Assembly (NCBI GenBank): GCA_902787685.1
Contig: CADAHH010000019.1
Location: 62,001-126,000, forward strand
DNA: 64,000 bases
Direction of reading: 5' to 3'
Origin: an uncultured Eubacteriales bacterium
GTDB lineage: Bacteria; Bacillota; Clostridia; TANB77; CAG-508
Shown: one piece after another, positions 1 to 9,049 of the stretch
Layout of the letters: each line of letters opens with the position of its first letter
Position numbering within the stretch: the stretch's first letter is position 1
Notes under the pieces: generated by a model
Databases searched by the model: none
Told to the model about the DNA's origin: nothing
The model's input: the letters and a program-made list of their open reading frames with translations, nothing else
Program-made: the position numbers and the translations under genes

Positions 1-1074
1 CCATATTAATAACCTATTAATATCTTCAATATCCCATTCATCTATGTTAATATCTTTATTTATATTATGTTTTTCGCAAAAGCCATATATTTTTAAATAG
101 GCTTCATATAGTTTCGAATATCTCACTTTTTCTTCTTTTTGAGGTTTTATTGTCACTAATCCTTCTCCAATAAAAAATCCATTATTGTCTATCAAATCAT
201 CCCAAAATTCTAATTGTTTTATTCTTTCATTTAATGTACCTGATAAACTTATTGAAATCTTTTTTTGTTGCCTAGCTAAAGAAAAAGCTTTTCCGAATGT
301 GATTATTTCTGTTCCATCTATATCTACACTACATTTTATAGTATCATAAAAAACTTTACCACTTTTGCTTTTTATACTAATATCTATTCCATGAACTACT
401 TTAGTAATCTCAGCATATTCAACATCTATAATATTTTGATTTTCATCTCTTAAATAAATGAATTTTTCTTCGCCCAAAATTGTTAAAGGGTTAAACTTTC
501 CTCTACTCCATGTAGAAAATGTACTTAGTTTTTTGCCTTCTATTGAAATTGCATCTTTATTAAAAATCTCTTTTGCTAATTTTTTTTGAGTATCTTTATC
601 TATTGCAAAATTTCTACATATCCTTTCTAAATGAAAAGTGTCCGTTATTTCTTTAAGTGTAACCCTTATTTCATTTTTTGAATTAGGTTGTTCTTTTAAT
701 AAATCATAAATATTTTTAGGCAACAATGAATTATAATATATTTTAAATTCTCCATTTTTTAAAAATCGCACAGCTAAAAATAAAGTCCCATCAATCTTGT
801 TATAGTTCTCCAAATCATTTTTGTCTATATCAAACTTCCACTTGCTTTGCAATTTTTTTGCATTTGTTGATTTACCCTTTACTTGAACATCGATTCTTGT
901 ATCAAAATTTTCTTTTTGGTCTATATTTCCTCTATATAAGTCTATATATCCATCCCATGATATGCCTGTATCATCAGAATTAAATTTGTAATCAATATAA
1001 TCTAATTGATCTAATAGGTTTTCAATTTTATTTAATGCCTTTTTTTCTGTTTTTTTAGAACTAATTCTCTCCAT
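1..1074 (-). CDS. DUF4365-like nuclease-fold protein, C-terminus off the window
   Basis: The frame is open for 358 codons and runs off the left edge, so the C-terminus is missing. The ATG at 1072-1074 follows a GGAGA ribosome-binding site. Around residues 35-70 the protein has WDGYIDLY and then DTRIDVQVKGKST, an acidic residue followed by D-x-Q-x-K. This resembles the DUF4365 branch of the PD-(D/E)xK nuclease fold. The rest shows no recognised motif. It lies just downstream of the DUF6076 gene in the same orientation and is probably cargo of the first integrated element. A defence role is plausible for such proteins in elements, but that is inference. The family call rests on one short motif. 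Confidence 0.55.
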   Translation of the reverse strand, partial: MERISSKKTEKKALNKIENLLDQLDYIDYKFNSDDTGISWDGYIDLYRGNIDQKENFDTRIDVQVKGKSTNAKKLQSKWKFDIDKNDLENYNKIDGTLFLAVRFLKNGEFKIYYNSLLPKNIYDLLKEQPNSKNEIRVTLKEITDTFHLERICRNFAIDKDTQKKLAKEIFNKDAISIEGKKLSTFSTWSRGKFNPLTILGEEKFIYLRDENQNIIDVEYAEITKVVHGIDISIKSKSGKVFYDTIKCSVDIDGTEIITFGKAFSLARQQKKISISLSGTLNERIKQLEFWDDLIDNNGFFIGEGLVTIKPQKEEKVRYSKLYEAYLKIYGFCEKHNINKDINIDEWDIEDINRLLIW

Positions 1075-1210
1075 CTTTTTTCTCCGTTTTACTTTTTTCT
1101 TAATAATTAGCTTATATGTTCTTTTGTTACCTATTTTGATTGTAATCTTTTTTCTTTTTGTAACATTCCCCTTTCAAATTATTTTTGTAATCTAAAGCAT
1201 TTAAACTTTT

Positions 1211-2212
1211 TTATTGTTTCTCAAGCCACTCCATGTATTCTTTTTGAGTCATCTTTCCTTTTTCAATCTTTTCTTTTAATTCAGCATTTTTTTGTTTAAA
1301 TTTGTTAAAATCATTTTCGTATTGCTCATTATTAGGATTTCTCCTTGTTCTTAATAAAAGTTTTTGATAAACATTTCTATATATTCTTAAATCATCATTT
1401 TCTTGCATTAGTTTTTGCTTTGTTCTAAATGGACCTACTTCTTTGCAAGTTTTATTATTTTCATATATATTACTACAATATAATTCATCTACTCTATTAT
1501 CTGGAACAAAGAATCTTCCACAGTTTTTACATTTCTTTATTGCAGTACTTTCAATTTCTGTCATTTCATATAATTCAATTATAAATGTTTGAATTATATC
1601 ATTTGCTTCAAATGCATATGTATTAAAATAATCTTTAAACCAAGATTTAGCAGTTTCTTGTGCATCCTCTTCTTTTAATTTAATATGATATGTAAAATCA
1701 CCAAAATTATTTAAAGTAAGCTTTAGATTATTTGGGTCATATATTTTTTGTGTCTCAGATTCTTTTTTGCTACTTCTTAATATATGTAATCTTTGTTTTG
1801 GTGTTAAATCATTTAGTTCTTCTAGCTCATTTAAATTGTATATATATGTAATATCATTTATAAATGCTTTTCTATATTCCTCCAGTTTGTCCTTTAATTT
1901 ATTTAAAACATCATCAACTAGTTCATTATATTCTTGTACAGAATAATATTCATATATTTTTATTTCTGCTAAATGTGCTATTGTAGATACATCATATTTA
2001 TTAACAAACTCTCTTGCCATTGGTATATTATTAAAATCTGTATTAATAAAATCACAAATTTGAATTCCTAATTTGTATTTCTCTCTTCTATTTCCAAATT
2101 CATATTCTTTATGTTTTTGATTATATCTTAAATACTCATATGCCATCATTTTATGTTTGTTAAATTTATCTATAAAAAATTGATTTTTTAGGCTTAATTC
2201 ATGGTTTAACAT
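1211..2212 (-). CDS. DUF6076-like zinc-ribbon protein (element 1)
   Basis: A 333-residue protein of unknown function. The ATG has a GGAGAAG ribosome-binding site. A four-cysteine cluster at residues 228, 231, 246 and 256 (CKNCGRFF, LYCSN, TCKE) looks like a zinc-binding knuckle, followed by a lysine/glutamate-rich helical tail ending GKMTQKEYMEW. The same layout recurs in the gene at 9658-10998, and both sit divergently upstream of an excisionase-integrase pair. I know this type as DUF6076; the name is from memory. Constant pairing with the integrase module suggests a regulator or maintenance factor of the element. Unlike its paralogue it has no C-terminal antitoxin-like extension. Confidence 0.6.
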   Translation of the reverse strand: MLNHELSLKNQFFIDKFNKHKMMAYEYLRYNQKHKEYEFGNRREKYKLGIQICDFINTDFNNIPMAREFVNKYDVSTIAHLAEIKIYEYYSVQEYNELVDDVLNKLKDKLEEYRKAFINDITYIYNLNELEELNDLTPKQRLHILRSSKKESETQKIYDPNNLKLTLNNFGDFTYHIKLKEEDAQETAKSWFKDYFNTYAFEANDIIQTFIIELYEMTEIESTAIKKCKNCGRFFVPDNRVDELYCSNIYENNKTCKEVGPFRTKQKLMQENDDLRIYRNVYQKLLLRTRRNPNNEQYENDFNKFKQKNAELKEKIEKGKMTQKEYMEWLEKQ

Positions 2213-2242
2213 ATTTCTTCTCCAATCTTATGTTATTTTTTA

Positions 2243-2302
2243 TAATTATTTTATCACAAACTATTGACATTTGGCAAGTACTTATGATATTATTTCGTTA
2301 GT
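2243..2302. promoter_or_regulatory. Overlapping divergent promoters between DUF6076 and the xis-int leader
   Basis: On the plus strand a TTGACA box is followed after 18 bases by TATTAT. On the minus strand TTGCCA is followed after 18 bases by TAAAAT. The two promoters overlap, so the DUF6076 gene and the leader-xis-int transcript would compete or be co-controlled. The equivalent region of the second element (11048-11085) has the same arrangement in a tidier palindromic form. Confidence 0.5.
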
Positions 2303-2404
2303 TCTTCGAACTGTTGGTGTAAAAACTAACGCAGATTGAGATAAGAACATTGAAAATTGAATATTTCCGTTGTTAGATAGTAGCAGAAATGCTCTCCTAC
2401 ATAG

Positions 2405-2578
2405 TCTCAGCTTGAGTGGTTTAAAAGTACCATCACACGCAAAGAGTGTAGCCAGTCTTGATAGAGTGGTGGTGAGATTCCAGAGAATCGATTAAACATC
2501 GACGACTAACAAAAGCCCTGTAATTTAGGGTAAGAGAAAAATATAAATTACAAAATACAAACGAAAGGAGACAAAATT
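2405..2578 (+). ncRNA. Structured 5' leader RNA of the xis-int transcript (element 1)
   Basis: Within 250 bases upstream of the excisionase several perfect hairpins occur: CTCA/TGAG, ACAC with loop then GTGT, GATTC/GAATC, TCGAT/ATCGA and CCCT/AGGG. An ACCATCAC/GTGGTGGT helix can close the centre. Two sequence blocks, CTTGAG (2411-2416) and GGTGAGATTCCAGAG (2471-2485), are repeated with small changes in the leader of the second element at 11252-11257 and 11327-11341. I do not recognise the RNA family. It may control excisionase and integrase expression. Confidence 0.4.
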
Positions 2579-2761
2579 ATGGTACAAATAAGTGGAATAA
2601 AAATGTTTTCTGCAGAAGATATTTGCCGTAATTTGCATGTTGCGAAAGAAACAGCTTATGCTATAATGAAAGCTAAAGAAGCTGGTGCAAGATATATTGG
2701 AAGAAAACTTTTAATAAGTGAAGATAATTTAAGAAAATATTTAAACAATGAAAAAAAATAA
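2579..2761 (+). CDS. Excisionase-family MerR/HTH_17-type DNA-binding protein
   Basis: A 60-residue winged-helix protein of the excisionase type: the stretch FSAEDICRNLHVAKETAYA is the helix-turn-helix and GRKLLISEDNLRKYL the wing and following helix. AAAGGAG precedes the ATG. It lies between the structured leader and the integrase gene, the usual xis-int order. It probably directs excision of element 1 and may regulate the promoter region. The 63-residue gene at 11401 is its counterpart in the second element. Confidence 0.8.
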   Translation: MVQISGIKMFSAEDICRNLHVAKETAYAIMKAKEAGARYIGRKLLISEDNLRKYLNNEKK

Positions 2762-2838
2762 AAAAGAAGATTTAAATTAGCCCTTTAAATCCTCTAAAAA
2801 ACTTTGCTTAAGCAATAAGCTTAAGACTTTAGATTCAT

Positions 2839-2900
2839 TTGCAAGAATACCTTGCTAAATCTATTATAATCTAAAAAACTTGATTTGACAAGGTGTTCTT
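2839..2900 (+). promoter_or_regulatory. Promoter and 12-bp inverted repeat between xis and int
   Basis: A TTGCAA box (2839-2844) and TATTAT (2862-2867) are 17 bases apart. AAGAATACCTTG (2843-2854) and CAAGGTGTTCTT (2889-2900) are inverted repeats with one mismatch, overlapping this promoter. The int gene may thus have its own controlled promoter, or the repeat may form an attenuator in the xis-int message. Confidence 0.4.
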
Positions 2901-2928
2901 CGAAATTTTACAAAAAAGGAGAATACGA

Positions 2929-4314
2929 ATGGCAAGAAAAAGAAAAAGTTATAATGAAAAAGCACCATACTTGGTCAAGAAAGCACGAACTACAAAAGAT
3001 AGACCTATTTGCCCTATCTGTAAAAAATGCCTAAATAAAGACTTTTGTAATAATAGAAAAAATCTCAAGCTAATGAATAAGTGTTCAGATTGTCATAATT
3101 GTTCAGATAAAGCACATTGCGATAAATTTTATATTACAGAACAATATAGTGTTACAATTAATGTTGGAGTAGATGAAGAAACAGGAGACGTTATTAGAAA
3201 AAAATTCACAGGTTCAACATACAATGAGGCAATATACAAATCCGAACAATTTAAAAAAGATAATCCTGGAGGTTTAAAATCAAAGCCAAATAAAGAGAAA
3301 ATAAATCCAATGACTATTGAAGCAATATCACTTGAATTTATGGAAAAGAAAAATAATAGTGGTCTTAATAATGATAATACCTACAGAACTTATTCAGAAA
3401 TTTTAAATCGTCTCAAAAGAAATTCTGGAGCTTGGTTTGATAAACCTATTAATCAAATTAAAAGAGCTGAAATAGAAGATTTTTTAAATTTAGAAAGAGA
3501 AAAAGGTTATGCTCAAAACACTTTAAAAAAAGATTATCAAATGTTAAAACAAGCCTTTGGAATTGCTTTTGAAAGAAAATTTATTACAGAAGATTTTTTC
3601 GTAGGGTATTATGGAATAAAAATGCCTAAAAGTCTAGTTAAAGAAGAAAAAGTCACATCTTTTTCTTATGAAGATTTCAAAAAATTACTAGAATACTTGT
3701 ATAGTCCAGATTTTAAATATTCTCATAGAGATGAATATTTAATTGCAATTCATTGTGGATTAAGAATTGGTGAAGTGCTAGGATTAACAAAAAAAGATGT
3801 TGATTTTGAAAAAGGCATATTGCATATAAAAAGAACAGCAACCAACGATAAAGAAGGACATGCAATTTTAGGAATAAGAACAAAAACTCCAAGTGGAGAA
3901 CGTGATATTGTTTTGAATGAATTAACCGAACCTGTTTTAATTCATGCAATTGAACATATGAAACCTAATGAAAATGATTTATTATTTCCTAACCCAAATG
4001 GTAATGTTTACACAGATAGTGCTTTAAATAGTTGTTTAAAAAGAATATGTGCAAAAATTGGAATTGTAGATAATGCCCATAATCATAAATTAAGACATTC
4101 TTATTCTACCAACATATATAGTGCAGGAACAGATTATAAAGTTATGGAACAGACTCTAGGACATTCAGATATTAGAATGACTTTAGATAGATATACAGAT
4201 CTTCCATTAGAAATTCAGAAAAAAGAGTTGCAAAAATATGTTGATAGAGTTAAAATGGAGTTGGGTGATTCTATAAACAAATATACAAAAGAAGAAAAAT
4301 CGTCAAAACCTTAG
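2929..4314 (+). CDS. Tyrosine recombinase / integrase with cysteine-rich N-terminus (element 1)
   Basis: Site-specific integrase of 461 residues. I chose the ATG at 2929 because GGAG lies eight bases upstream; the frame is open from a GTG at 2893. Residues 28-64 hold eight cysteines in CxxCxxC-type groups, an unusual zinc-ribbon-like arm. An arm-binding segment and a core-binding SAM-like domain follow. The catalytic residues are visible: Arg in CGLRIGEVLG, the HKLRH box, the LGHSD histidine and the RYT tyrosine near residue 426. The gene is followed after 130 bases by the 12-bp att-like sequence, consistent with int lying at the right end of its element. Confidence 0.9.
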   Translation: MARKRKSYNEKAPYLVKKARTTKDRPICPICKKCLNKDFCNNRKNLKLMNKCSDCHNCSDKAHCDKFYITEQYSVTINVGVDEETGDVIRKKFTGSTYNEAIYKSEQFKKDNPGGLKSKPNKEKINPMTIEAISLEFMEKKNNSGLNNDNTYRTYSEILNRLKRNSGAWFDKPINQIKRAEIEDFLNLEREKGYAQNTLKKDYQMLKQAFGIAFERKFITEDFFVGYYGIKMPKSLVKEEKVTSFSYEDFKKLLEYLYSPDFKYSHRDEYLIAIHCGLRIGEVLGLTKKDVDFEKGILHIKRTATNDKEGHAILGIRTKTPSGERDIVLNELTEPVLIHAIEHMKPNENDLLFPNPNGNVYTDSALNSCLKRICAKIGIVDNAHNHKLRHSYSTNIYSAGTDYKVMEQTLGHSDIRMTLDRYTDLPLEIQKKELQKYVDRVKMELGDSINKYTKEEKSSKP

Positions 4315-4444
4315 AGAATACTAAGGTATGATGTAGAAGGATGAAGAAGATTTAAAAACTTTTATTTTCTAGAATTTTGTTCTAGAAATGAAATAACGTA
4401 TAAAAATATTGATATATAGATTATTTCGAGATGATGATTTCAAG

Positions 4445-4456
4445 TCGCCTCGACCA
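4445..4456 (+). other. Candidate attachment site (junction of two elements)
   Basis: TCGCCTCGACCA occurs here 131 bases after the first integrase and again at 13277-13288, 153 bases after the second integrase, with unrelated flanks. It ends in CGACCA, like a tRNA 3' end, so the intact RNA gene may lie left of the window. The rest of 4315-4708 has no gene; it holds an imperfect hairpin around the att core and AT-rich sequence. Confidence 0.55.
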
Positions 4457-4708
4457 GAAATTAGCTATTTTTCAATAGAATTCATCAGAATTTAAAAATA
4501 GCAAAACAATATCAAATGTACTATTTTCTAAGGATTTTAGAGAATAGTATTTTTTTGTTTCAATTCCGAAAAATTTTAAGAAATTCTCAAAATCCGCAAA
4601 AGATTTTAGGGCATAAAAAAATGTTCCGCAATGTTCCGCAAAACAAAATTCATTGATATTTAAATACTTTCAGCAGAATTTATCAAAACTGAAAGGAGAG
4701 CTATTGCT

Positions 4709-5275
4709 ATGGATTTTATACCTTATAAAATAAATGAATATCTTGAAAATGTTTTCTACCAGATTCCAAAAGAATTATTTAAAAATCCATATTATAAAAA
4801 TATATCTGCAGAAAGCAAATTGCTATATGCATTATTACTTGATAGATTATCAATATCTATGCAAAATAAATGGGTAGATGAAAATGGAAATATATTTCTG
4901 ATATTTTCAAGAAGAGAAGCTGAGGAAAAATTAAATTTATCTGATAAAACTGTCACAAAATCTTTTAAGCAATTAACAGATTGCAAACTTATTTATGAAA
5001 AAAGACAAGGCTTTAAAAAGAATAATATTATATATGTAGGTAAAATAAATCATGAGCCTACTAGCAAATTTATGACTCGTAAAAATTACGATTCAATAAA
5101 CGGAAATTTTACGAATCAAGAATCGGAAAAATTACGACCTAATAATAATAAATATAATAAGAATAATTATAGTAATGTAACACCTTCTTCAAAGAAAAAA
5201 TCTGCTAATTTTGAACAAAGAGTTTATCCAACTGGATCATTAAACAGTTTATATTGTAATGTTGAAAATGAATAA
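4709..5275 (+). CDS. Replication initiator protein, RepA N-terminal domain
   Basis: The first 110 residues match the RepA_N initiator domain found in plasmids and integrative elements of Firmicutes: YYKNISAESKLLYALLLDRL, then a winged helix with FSRREAEEKLNLSDKTVTKS and LTDCKLIYEKRQG. The ATG has GAAAGGAG upstream. At 188 residues it is shorter than many full RepA proteins, and the C-terminal half is low-complexity. As first gene after the att site it begins the plasmid-like part of the second element and probably supports replication of the excised circle. Confidence 0.8.
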   Translation: MDFIPYKINEYLENVFYQIPKELFKNPYYKNISAESKLLYALLLDRLSISMQNKWVDENGNIFLIFSRREAEEKLNLSDKTVTKSFKQLTDCKLIYEKRQGFKKNNIIYVGKINHEPTSKFMTRKNYDSINGNFTNQESEKLRPNNNKYNKNNYSNVTPSSKKKSANFEQRVYPTGSLNSLYCNVENE

Positions 5276-5293
5276 AAAAGGAGATTGAAAGTT

Positions 5294-5689
5294 ATGGAAA
5301 ATGTAGAATTAAAAGAAAGATTTATTGATGAAAAAACAGGAATAGAATATATAAGATGTGGCAATTATTATCTACCAAACTTAATAATGCCCAAGGAAAA
5401 TACAAATTATCAAATTGGAAAATATGGCAGAATGAAATTGAATTATTTAAAAAAGCATAAAAAAGCTGAATACTTAAATTTACTTATGGATTGTAAATTA
5501 AACAGATATTTACATGAAATAAATATTGCATGTAATGACAGAATTAATGCAATTATATCTAAAATAGCAAAACAAGAAAATGTAACAGAAGAATTAAAAG
5601 CAAGTAATCAAATGGAATGGGTACAAGCTATGAATAATATTAAAAACCGAGCAGAAGAAATTGTTATTAATGAAATAATTTATGTGTAG
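5294..5689 (+). CDS. TnpV-family transposon protein
   Basis: A 131-residue protein matching the TnpV family of clostridial transposons: YYLPNLIMP, IGKYGRMKLNYLKKHKK, then MNNIKNRAEEIVINEIIYV at the C-terminus. The frame is open from a TTG at 5285, but GGAG is too close to it, so I take the ATG at 5294. It follows RepA_N by 18 bases and is likely co-transcribed. Function of the family is unknown beyond its association with mobile elements. Confidence 0.8.
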   Translation: MENVELKERFIDEKTGIEYIRCGNYYLPNLIMPKENTNYQIGKYGRMKLNYLKKHKKAEYLNLLMDCKLNRYLHEINIACNDRINAIISKIAKQENVTEELKASNQMEWVQAMNNIKNRAEEIVINEIIYV

Positions 5690-5701
5690 GAGGAAACCTT
5701 T

Positions 5702-6019
5702 ATGGAAGAAGTAAGATTATATGAAATGTATCTAACTGAGGCTATTGAAGAAAGAAAAACTGATTTATTAAACAGAAATAATGAATATAAAAAATTAAGA
5801 AAAAAGCTAGATGAAATCTTTAATGAATATCCAAATTTACAATATATTTTAGAAGAAAATGAACGTTTAATACTAAATGAAACTGAATGTAAAATGTTAC
5901 AAAAATTAATTACAATTCATATGGATATTAGAGATTTTGAAGAAAAAGAAATTTTCCTTTTAGGTGGTAAAGAAATGTTTTTATACTTAAAAGATGTTGG
6001 ATTAATAAAAGAAAAATAA
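5702..6019 (+). CDS. Uncharacterised element-borne protein
   Basis: A 105-residue acidic, helical protein beginning 12 bases after the TnpV stop with AGGAGG before its ATG, so it is probably in the same operon. It has no signal peptide or membrane segment. The second half (NETECKMLQKLITIHMDI, then EIFLLGGKEMFLYLKDVGLI) is the most distinctive part. I recognise the type from integrative elements next to repA and tnpV but know of no function. Confidence 0.6.
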   Translation: MEEVRLYEMYLTEAIEERKTDLLNRNNEYKKLRKKLDEIFNEYPNLQYILEENERLILNETECKMLQKLITIHMDIRDFEEKEIFLLGGKEMFLYLKDVGLIKEK

Positions 6020-6060
6020 CTTTAAATTTAGAAGAAATTTTTATAAGATTTCTTCTTTTT

Positions 6061-6231
6061 TTTGCACATTTTTTGATAAAAAGTGGATAACTAGGAGTAA
6101 TTTTCTTAACTTGAAATATTAAAAGCAAGCGACGCATTTATCCTCCCGTCTAAATACAGCTTGTCAGTTTTGTTATGGGGAAATCTTTCCCCAATCCCCT
6201 TAAAAAATTTTGAGAAAGGAGCTAAAAAATT
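6061..6231 (+). other. Candidate origin of transfer (oriT)
   Basis: This non-coding gap lies directly before mobC and the relaxase gene, the usual oriT position. It contains GCGACGCATTTATCC, and a GGGGAAA/TTTCCCC hairpin at 6177-6192 just before the mobC ribosome-binding site. The nick site cannot be fixed by eye. Confidence 0.5.
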
Positions 6232-6552
6232 ATGAGAGCAAGAACAATAAAACAACAATTTTATTTAAATTCAGAAGAGAAAAAATTATTAAAAGAAAAA
6301 TCTAAAAAAGCAGGATTAAATGAATCTGAATTTATACGAAGTATGATTAAAGGATACAAGATAAAAGAACAACCAACAAAAGAGATTAGAGAATTTACAA
6401 GAGATATTTCTGGAATAGCAAATAATATAAATCAAATTGCAAAAGTAGTAAATACAAAAAGAGATGTTAGAGATGAAGATTTAGAATATTTAAAAAATGC
6501 TGTTTCAAAATTTATTTTAGAATTTCAAAAGAAAGTATATTCAAGAAATTAG
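6232..6552 (+). CDS. MobC-like ribbon-helix-helix relaxosome protein
   Basis: A 106-residue basic protein. The N-terminus (RTIKQQFYLNSEEKKLLKE, then KKAGLNESEFIRSMI) is a ribbon-helix-helix DNA-binding fold, and the C-terminal half (DISGIANNINQIAKVVN) matches the MobC family of plasmid mobilization accessory proteins. It is followed after 17 bases by the relaxase gene. It probably binds the adjacent oriT and helps the relaxase nick DNA during conjugative mobilization of the element. Confidence 0.85.
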   Translation: MRARTIKQQFYLNSEEKKLLKEKSKKAGLNESEFIRSMIKGYKIKEQPTKEIREFTRDISGIANNINQIAKVVNTKRDVRDEDLEYLKNAVSKFILEFQKKVYSRN

Positions 6553-6569
6553 AAAGAGGTGTTAAAGAA

Positions 6570-7874
6570 ATGGCTGTAATAAAAATAAAAACAATTAAAA
6601 GCAATTTGCAAGCAGTTATAAACTATGGTAAAAATGGAGATAAAACTGACAATGGCATTCTTGTTTCAAGTGTAAATTGCTCTGTTGATACAGCTTATGA
6701 AGAAATGGCACTTACTAAAAAGTTTTTCCATAAAGAAGATAAGACATTAGGTTATCATATAATACAATCTTTTAAAGGAAATGAAGTATCTCCTTCAATG
6801 GCAAATCAAATTGGAATAGAACTAGCACAAGAATTATGGGGAGATAAATATCAAATTATAGTATGTACTCATATAAATAAAGAAAATATTCATAATCATT
6901 TAATATTAAATTCTGTTTCATTTATTGATGGAAAGAAATATCACAATGGAAAAGAAGATATTTCTTTTTTGAAGGAAACATCTGATAATCTATGCTTTAA
7001 ATATGGACTATCTATTGTGACTACACCACGAGCTGAAAAAGAAAAGGAATTTAGGCAAAAAAATATTGATTATTTTATCCGTACAGACAAAAAAATGCAA
7101 AAGATAATAATTGATATTGATGAAGCAATAAAATCGGCTAAAAAGTATTCTGACTTTAAATTGATTTTAAAATCAAAAGGTTATGAGAATATAAAAGATA
7201 GTGGAAAATACTTAAGTTTGAAATCGCCATACTATTCAAGAAATGTAAGAATAAATAGAGCTTTTGGAGAAAAATATTCAGTAGAAGGTATTAAAGAACG
7301 AATTTATGGATATATAAAAGAAGATTTGCCTCCTGTGGCAAACTATAAGAAAAAATATTATAAAAAAACATATACTGGTATAAGAATTAATAAGTTTTTA
7401 TTGCAAACAAGTTCATTTTATAGATTATATGTTCATTATTTATATTTGTTTGGAACTTTACCTGCTAAAAATGAATATAAAGAATTATCGCCAGCATACT
7501 ACAAACAGCAAAGAAAAAACAAGATGATTTTTGAAGAAATCAATTTTTTAGGAAGAAATAATTTTAAGTCTGTTAAAGAAGTACAAAATTATATGGATAA
7601 TTTAGAAATGAAACTACCTGAATTAAAAGGAAAAAGAGAAATTTTATGGAGAAAGCACAAAACTGCAAATGAAACTAACAAAAATGATATATTAAAAGAA
7701 ATAAATGAACTTACTGAAAAAATTGATACTATTAAAGTACAGAAAAATGCTTGTAATAGGATTATTACAAGATATGAAGAAATTAAAGAAGATTGCAAAA
7801 AGCAACTTGAATTCAAAGAAAAAGCACAAGAACTTATAATTGCTAATAAAAAGAAAAAAGCTAGAAATAGATAA
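6570..7874 (+). CDS. Relaxase / mobilization nuclease (MobA-VirD2 family)
   Basis: A 434-residue relaxase. The N-terminal domain shows a candidate tyrosine at residue 19 (VINYGKN), the metal-binding histidine set THINKENIHNHLILN (H101, H108, H110) and KYHNGKED further on. The C-terminal third is a lysine-rich coiled coil. It would nick and covalently hold oriT and pilot the strand into a recipient using another element's transfer machinery, as no type IV secretion genes are visible here. The element is therefore mobilizable rather than self-transmissible as far as this window shows. Confidence 0.9.
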   Translation: MAVIKIKTIKSNLQAVINYGKNGDKTDNGILVSSVNCSVDTAYEEMALTKKFFHKEDKTLGYHIIQSFKGNEVSPSMANQIGIELAQELWGDKYQIIVCTHINKENIHNHLILNSVSFIDGKKYHNGKEDISFLKETSDNLCFKYGLSIVTTPRAEKEKEFRQKNIDYFIRTDKKMQKIIIDIDEAIKSAKKYSDFKLILKSKGYENIKDSGKYLSLKSPYYSRNVRINRAFGEKYSVEGIKERIYGYIKEDLPPVANYKKKYYKKTYTGIRINKFLLQTSSFYRLYVHYLYLFGTLPAKNEYKELSPAYYKQQRKNKMIFEEINFLGRNNFKSVKEVQNYMDNLEMKLPELKGKREILWRKHKTANETNKNDILKEINELTEKIDTIKVQKNACNRIITRYEEIKEDCKKQLEFKEKAQELIIANKKKKARNR

Positions 7875-8032
7875 TTTTATAAAATCATAAAATTAATTTG
7901 TTAGAAATTTGATATTACAGATGAAAATAAATTAATTAGAGATTTTGAAAGAGAAAATCATATTTAATAGATGCTGAAAAACAGATAAAAAGAGAAGATA
8001 GAGAGAAAGAAGTGGATTTAGAAAGATAAAAT

Positions 8033-8072
8033 CTTGGCTAGAAATTATCCAGCCAAGAAGAGTTATTTTTTT
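8033..8072 (+). terminator. Probable terminator after the mobilization operon
   Basis: CTTGGCT and AGCCAAG form a seven-pair stem (8033-8057), with a T-rich tract some bases beyond. The stretch 7875-8032 between the relaxase stop and this hairpin shows short decayed coding-like pieces with stops and no intact gene. Confidence 0.45.
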
Positions 8073-8096
8073 AAAATTATATTTATAACCTTTAGA

Positions 8097-8179
8097 TTAC
8101 GTAAATTTATTATACACAATCTTTAATATATTAGCTGTTTCTTCAACGTTCGTTCCATTGATACGCAGTAGCAATTTAG
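8097..8179 (-). pseudogene. Short decayed coding fragment
   Basis: On the minus strand a stop-terminated frame reads LLRINGTNVEETANILKI. It resembles the C-terminal part of succinyl-CoA-synthetase-type ATP-grasp subunits (R-x-x-GTN-x-EE). It has no start and no surrounding gene. It is probably a remnant left by insertion or deletion; the match is short. Confidence 0.25.
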
Positions 8180-8216
8180 TGCAAATGAATGAATTTCTAC
8201 AAATAGTCCGAACAAC

Positions 8217-8880
8217 TTAATATTCCAAATACCATAAACCGTACACAGCATCTTTTATAATTTGATCATCCATGTAGACTGCAGGACTTGACGTTCCAGG
8301 AGGACATACTAGGTAAGCATCATCACCACTACCGAAATTGAACAGCAGTGCCATTTGCCGAAAAATCTGTTTGAGAATACGCTGTAATCCATTCTCTCCA
8401 AGTCATTCCATCTTTTGCTTCAAAAATTGGATTATCATTTTCCAAATACATATCTAGACGAAATGTAATAGTGTTTGCAGTACTTTCAGCTGCTAAGTTT
8501 CCATTATATATTTCAGAAACTGGTATTTCATATTTTCCATCTTTTGAAGTTAAAGTTCTCTCTAAAATATTTTCTTCATTTGATAAAGTTCCTTGAGTGC
8601 TATAATCAGATGATATTAGTATTTCTTCCAATTCAGATTCTGTAATATTTTCACCTTTTTTTTCTGATATTTTTGCTAATATATCTATTCTTGCTTGTTC
8701 AACTATACTTTGTATTTCTGTATCTTGTTTTGCAGTTGTTGCTTTTTGTAAAATTCCATTATTTCCTGTTAGCATCATAATTGATATTCCAGCCAAAATC
8801 AAAAGCACAATTATTGTAACAACTAAAGCTATCAAAGTTATACCATTACTAACTTTTAGAGATTTTTTCATATTGTTCAT
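8217..8880 (-). CDS. Type IV prepilin-like protein, with CGGT +1 site
   Basis: Prepilin-type protein: short basic leader, then NGITLIALVVTIIVLLILAG, the class III signal and hydrophobic helix of type IV pilins and pseudopilins. I take the ATG at 8880 with GGAGG ten bases upstream; the GTG at 8892 overlaps that site. In zero frame the gene stops at 8329 just after TTT CGG. If the C of CGG (8334) is skipped, GGT reads glycine and the frame continues as GSGDDAYLVCPPGTSSPAVY to a stop at 8217, about 220 residues. The extension looks like real coding sequence. It is probably cargo or a chromosomal gene caught between element modules. Confidence 0.7.
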
Positions 8881-8971
8881 TTCAATTTTCACCTCCCTCT
8901 TTTGTAGAATAAATTAATACAAAAATATATTATCACAACTAAAAAAAATAATCAAGTAAATTTTGTAAAGT

Positions 8972-9036
8972 TTTCGCTTTATTAGAGATAATATTTCCTG
9001 TAAAAATATTACAATAAAATCGTTAATAAAGCGAAA
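8972..9036. promoter_or_regulatory. Operator-like 13-bp inverted repeat before the XRE gene
   Basis: TTTCGCTTTATTA (8972-8984) and TAATAAAGCGAAA (9024-9036) are perfect inverted repeats 39 bases apart. The right arm touches the ribosome-binding site of the XRE gene. This is a likely autoregulatory site and could also control the divergent prepilin gene. Confidence 0.55.
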
Positions 9037-9049
9037 GAGGTAATATTAA

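Noticed and set aside
2405..2490. Cyclic-di-GMP riboswitch (ACGCAAAG present)
   Set aside because: The bases around it form a simple ACAC/GTGT hairpin; the second conserved helix and tetraloop receptor are not present.
4709..8072. Self-transmissible conjugative element
   Set aside because: Relaxase, MobC and oriT are present, but no VirB4, coupling protein or other transfer genes are seen; it is at most mobilizable.
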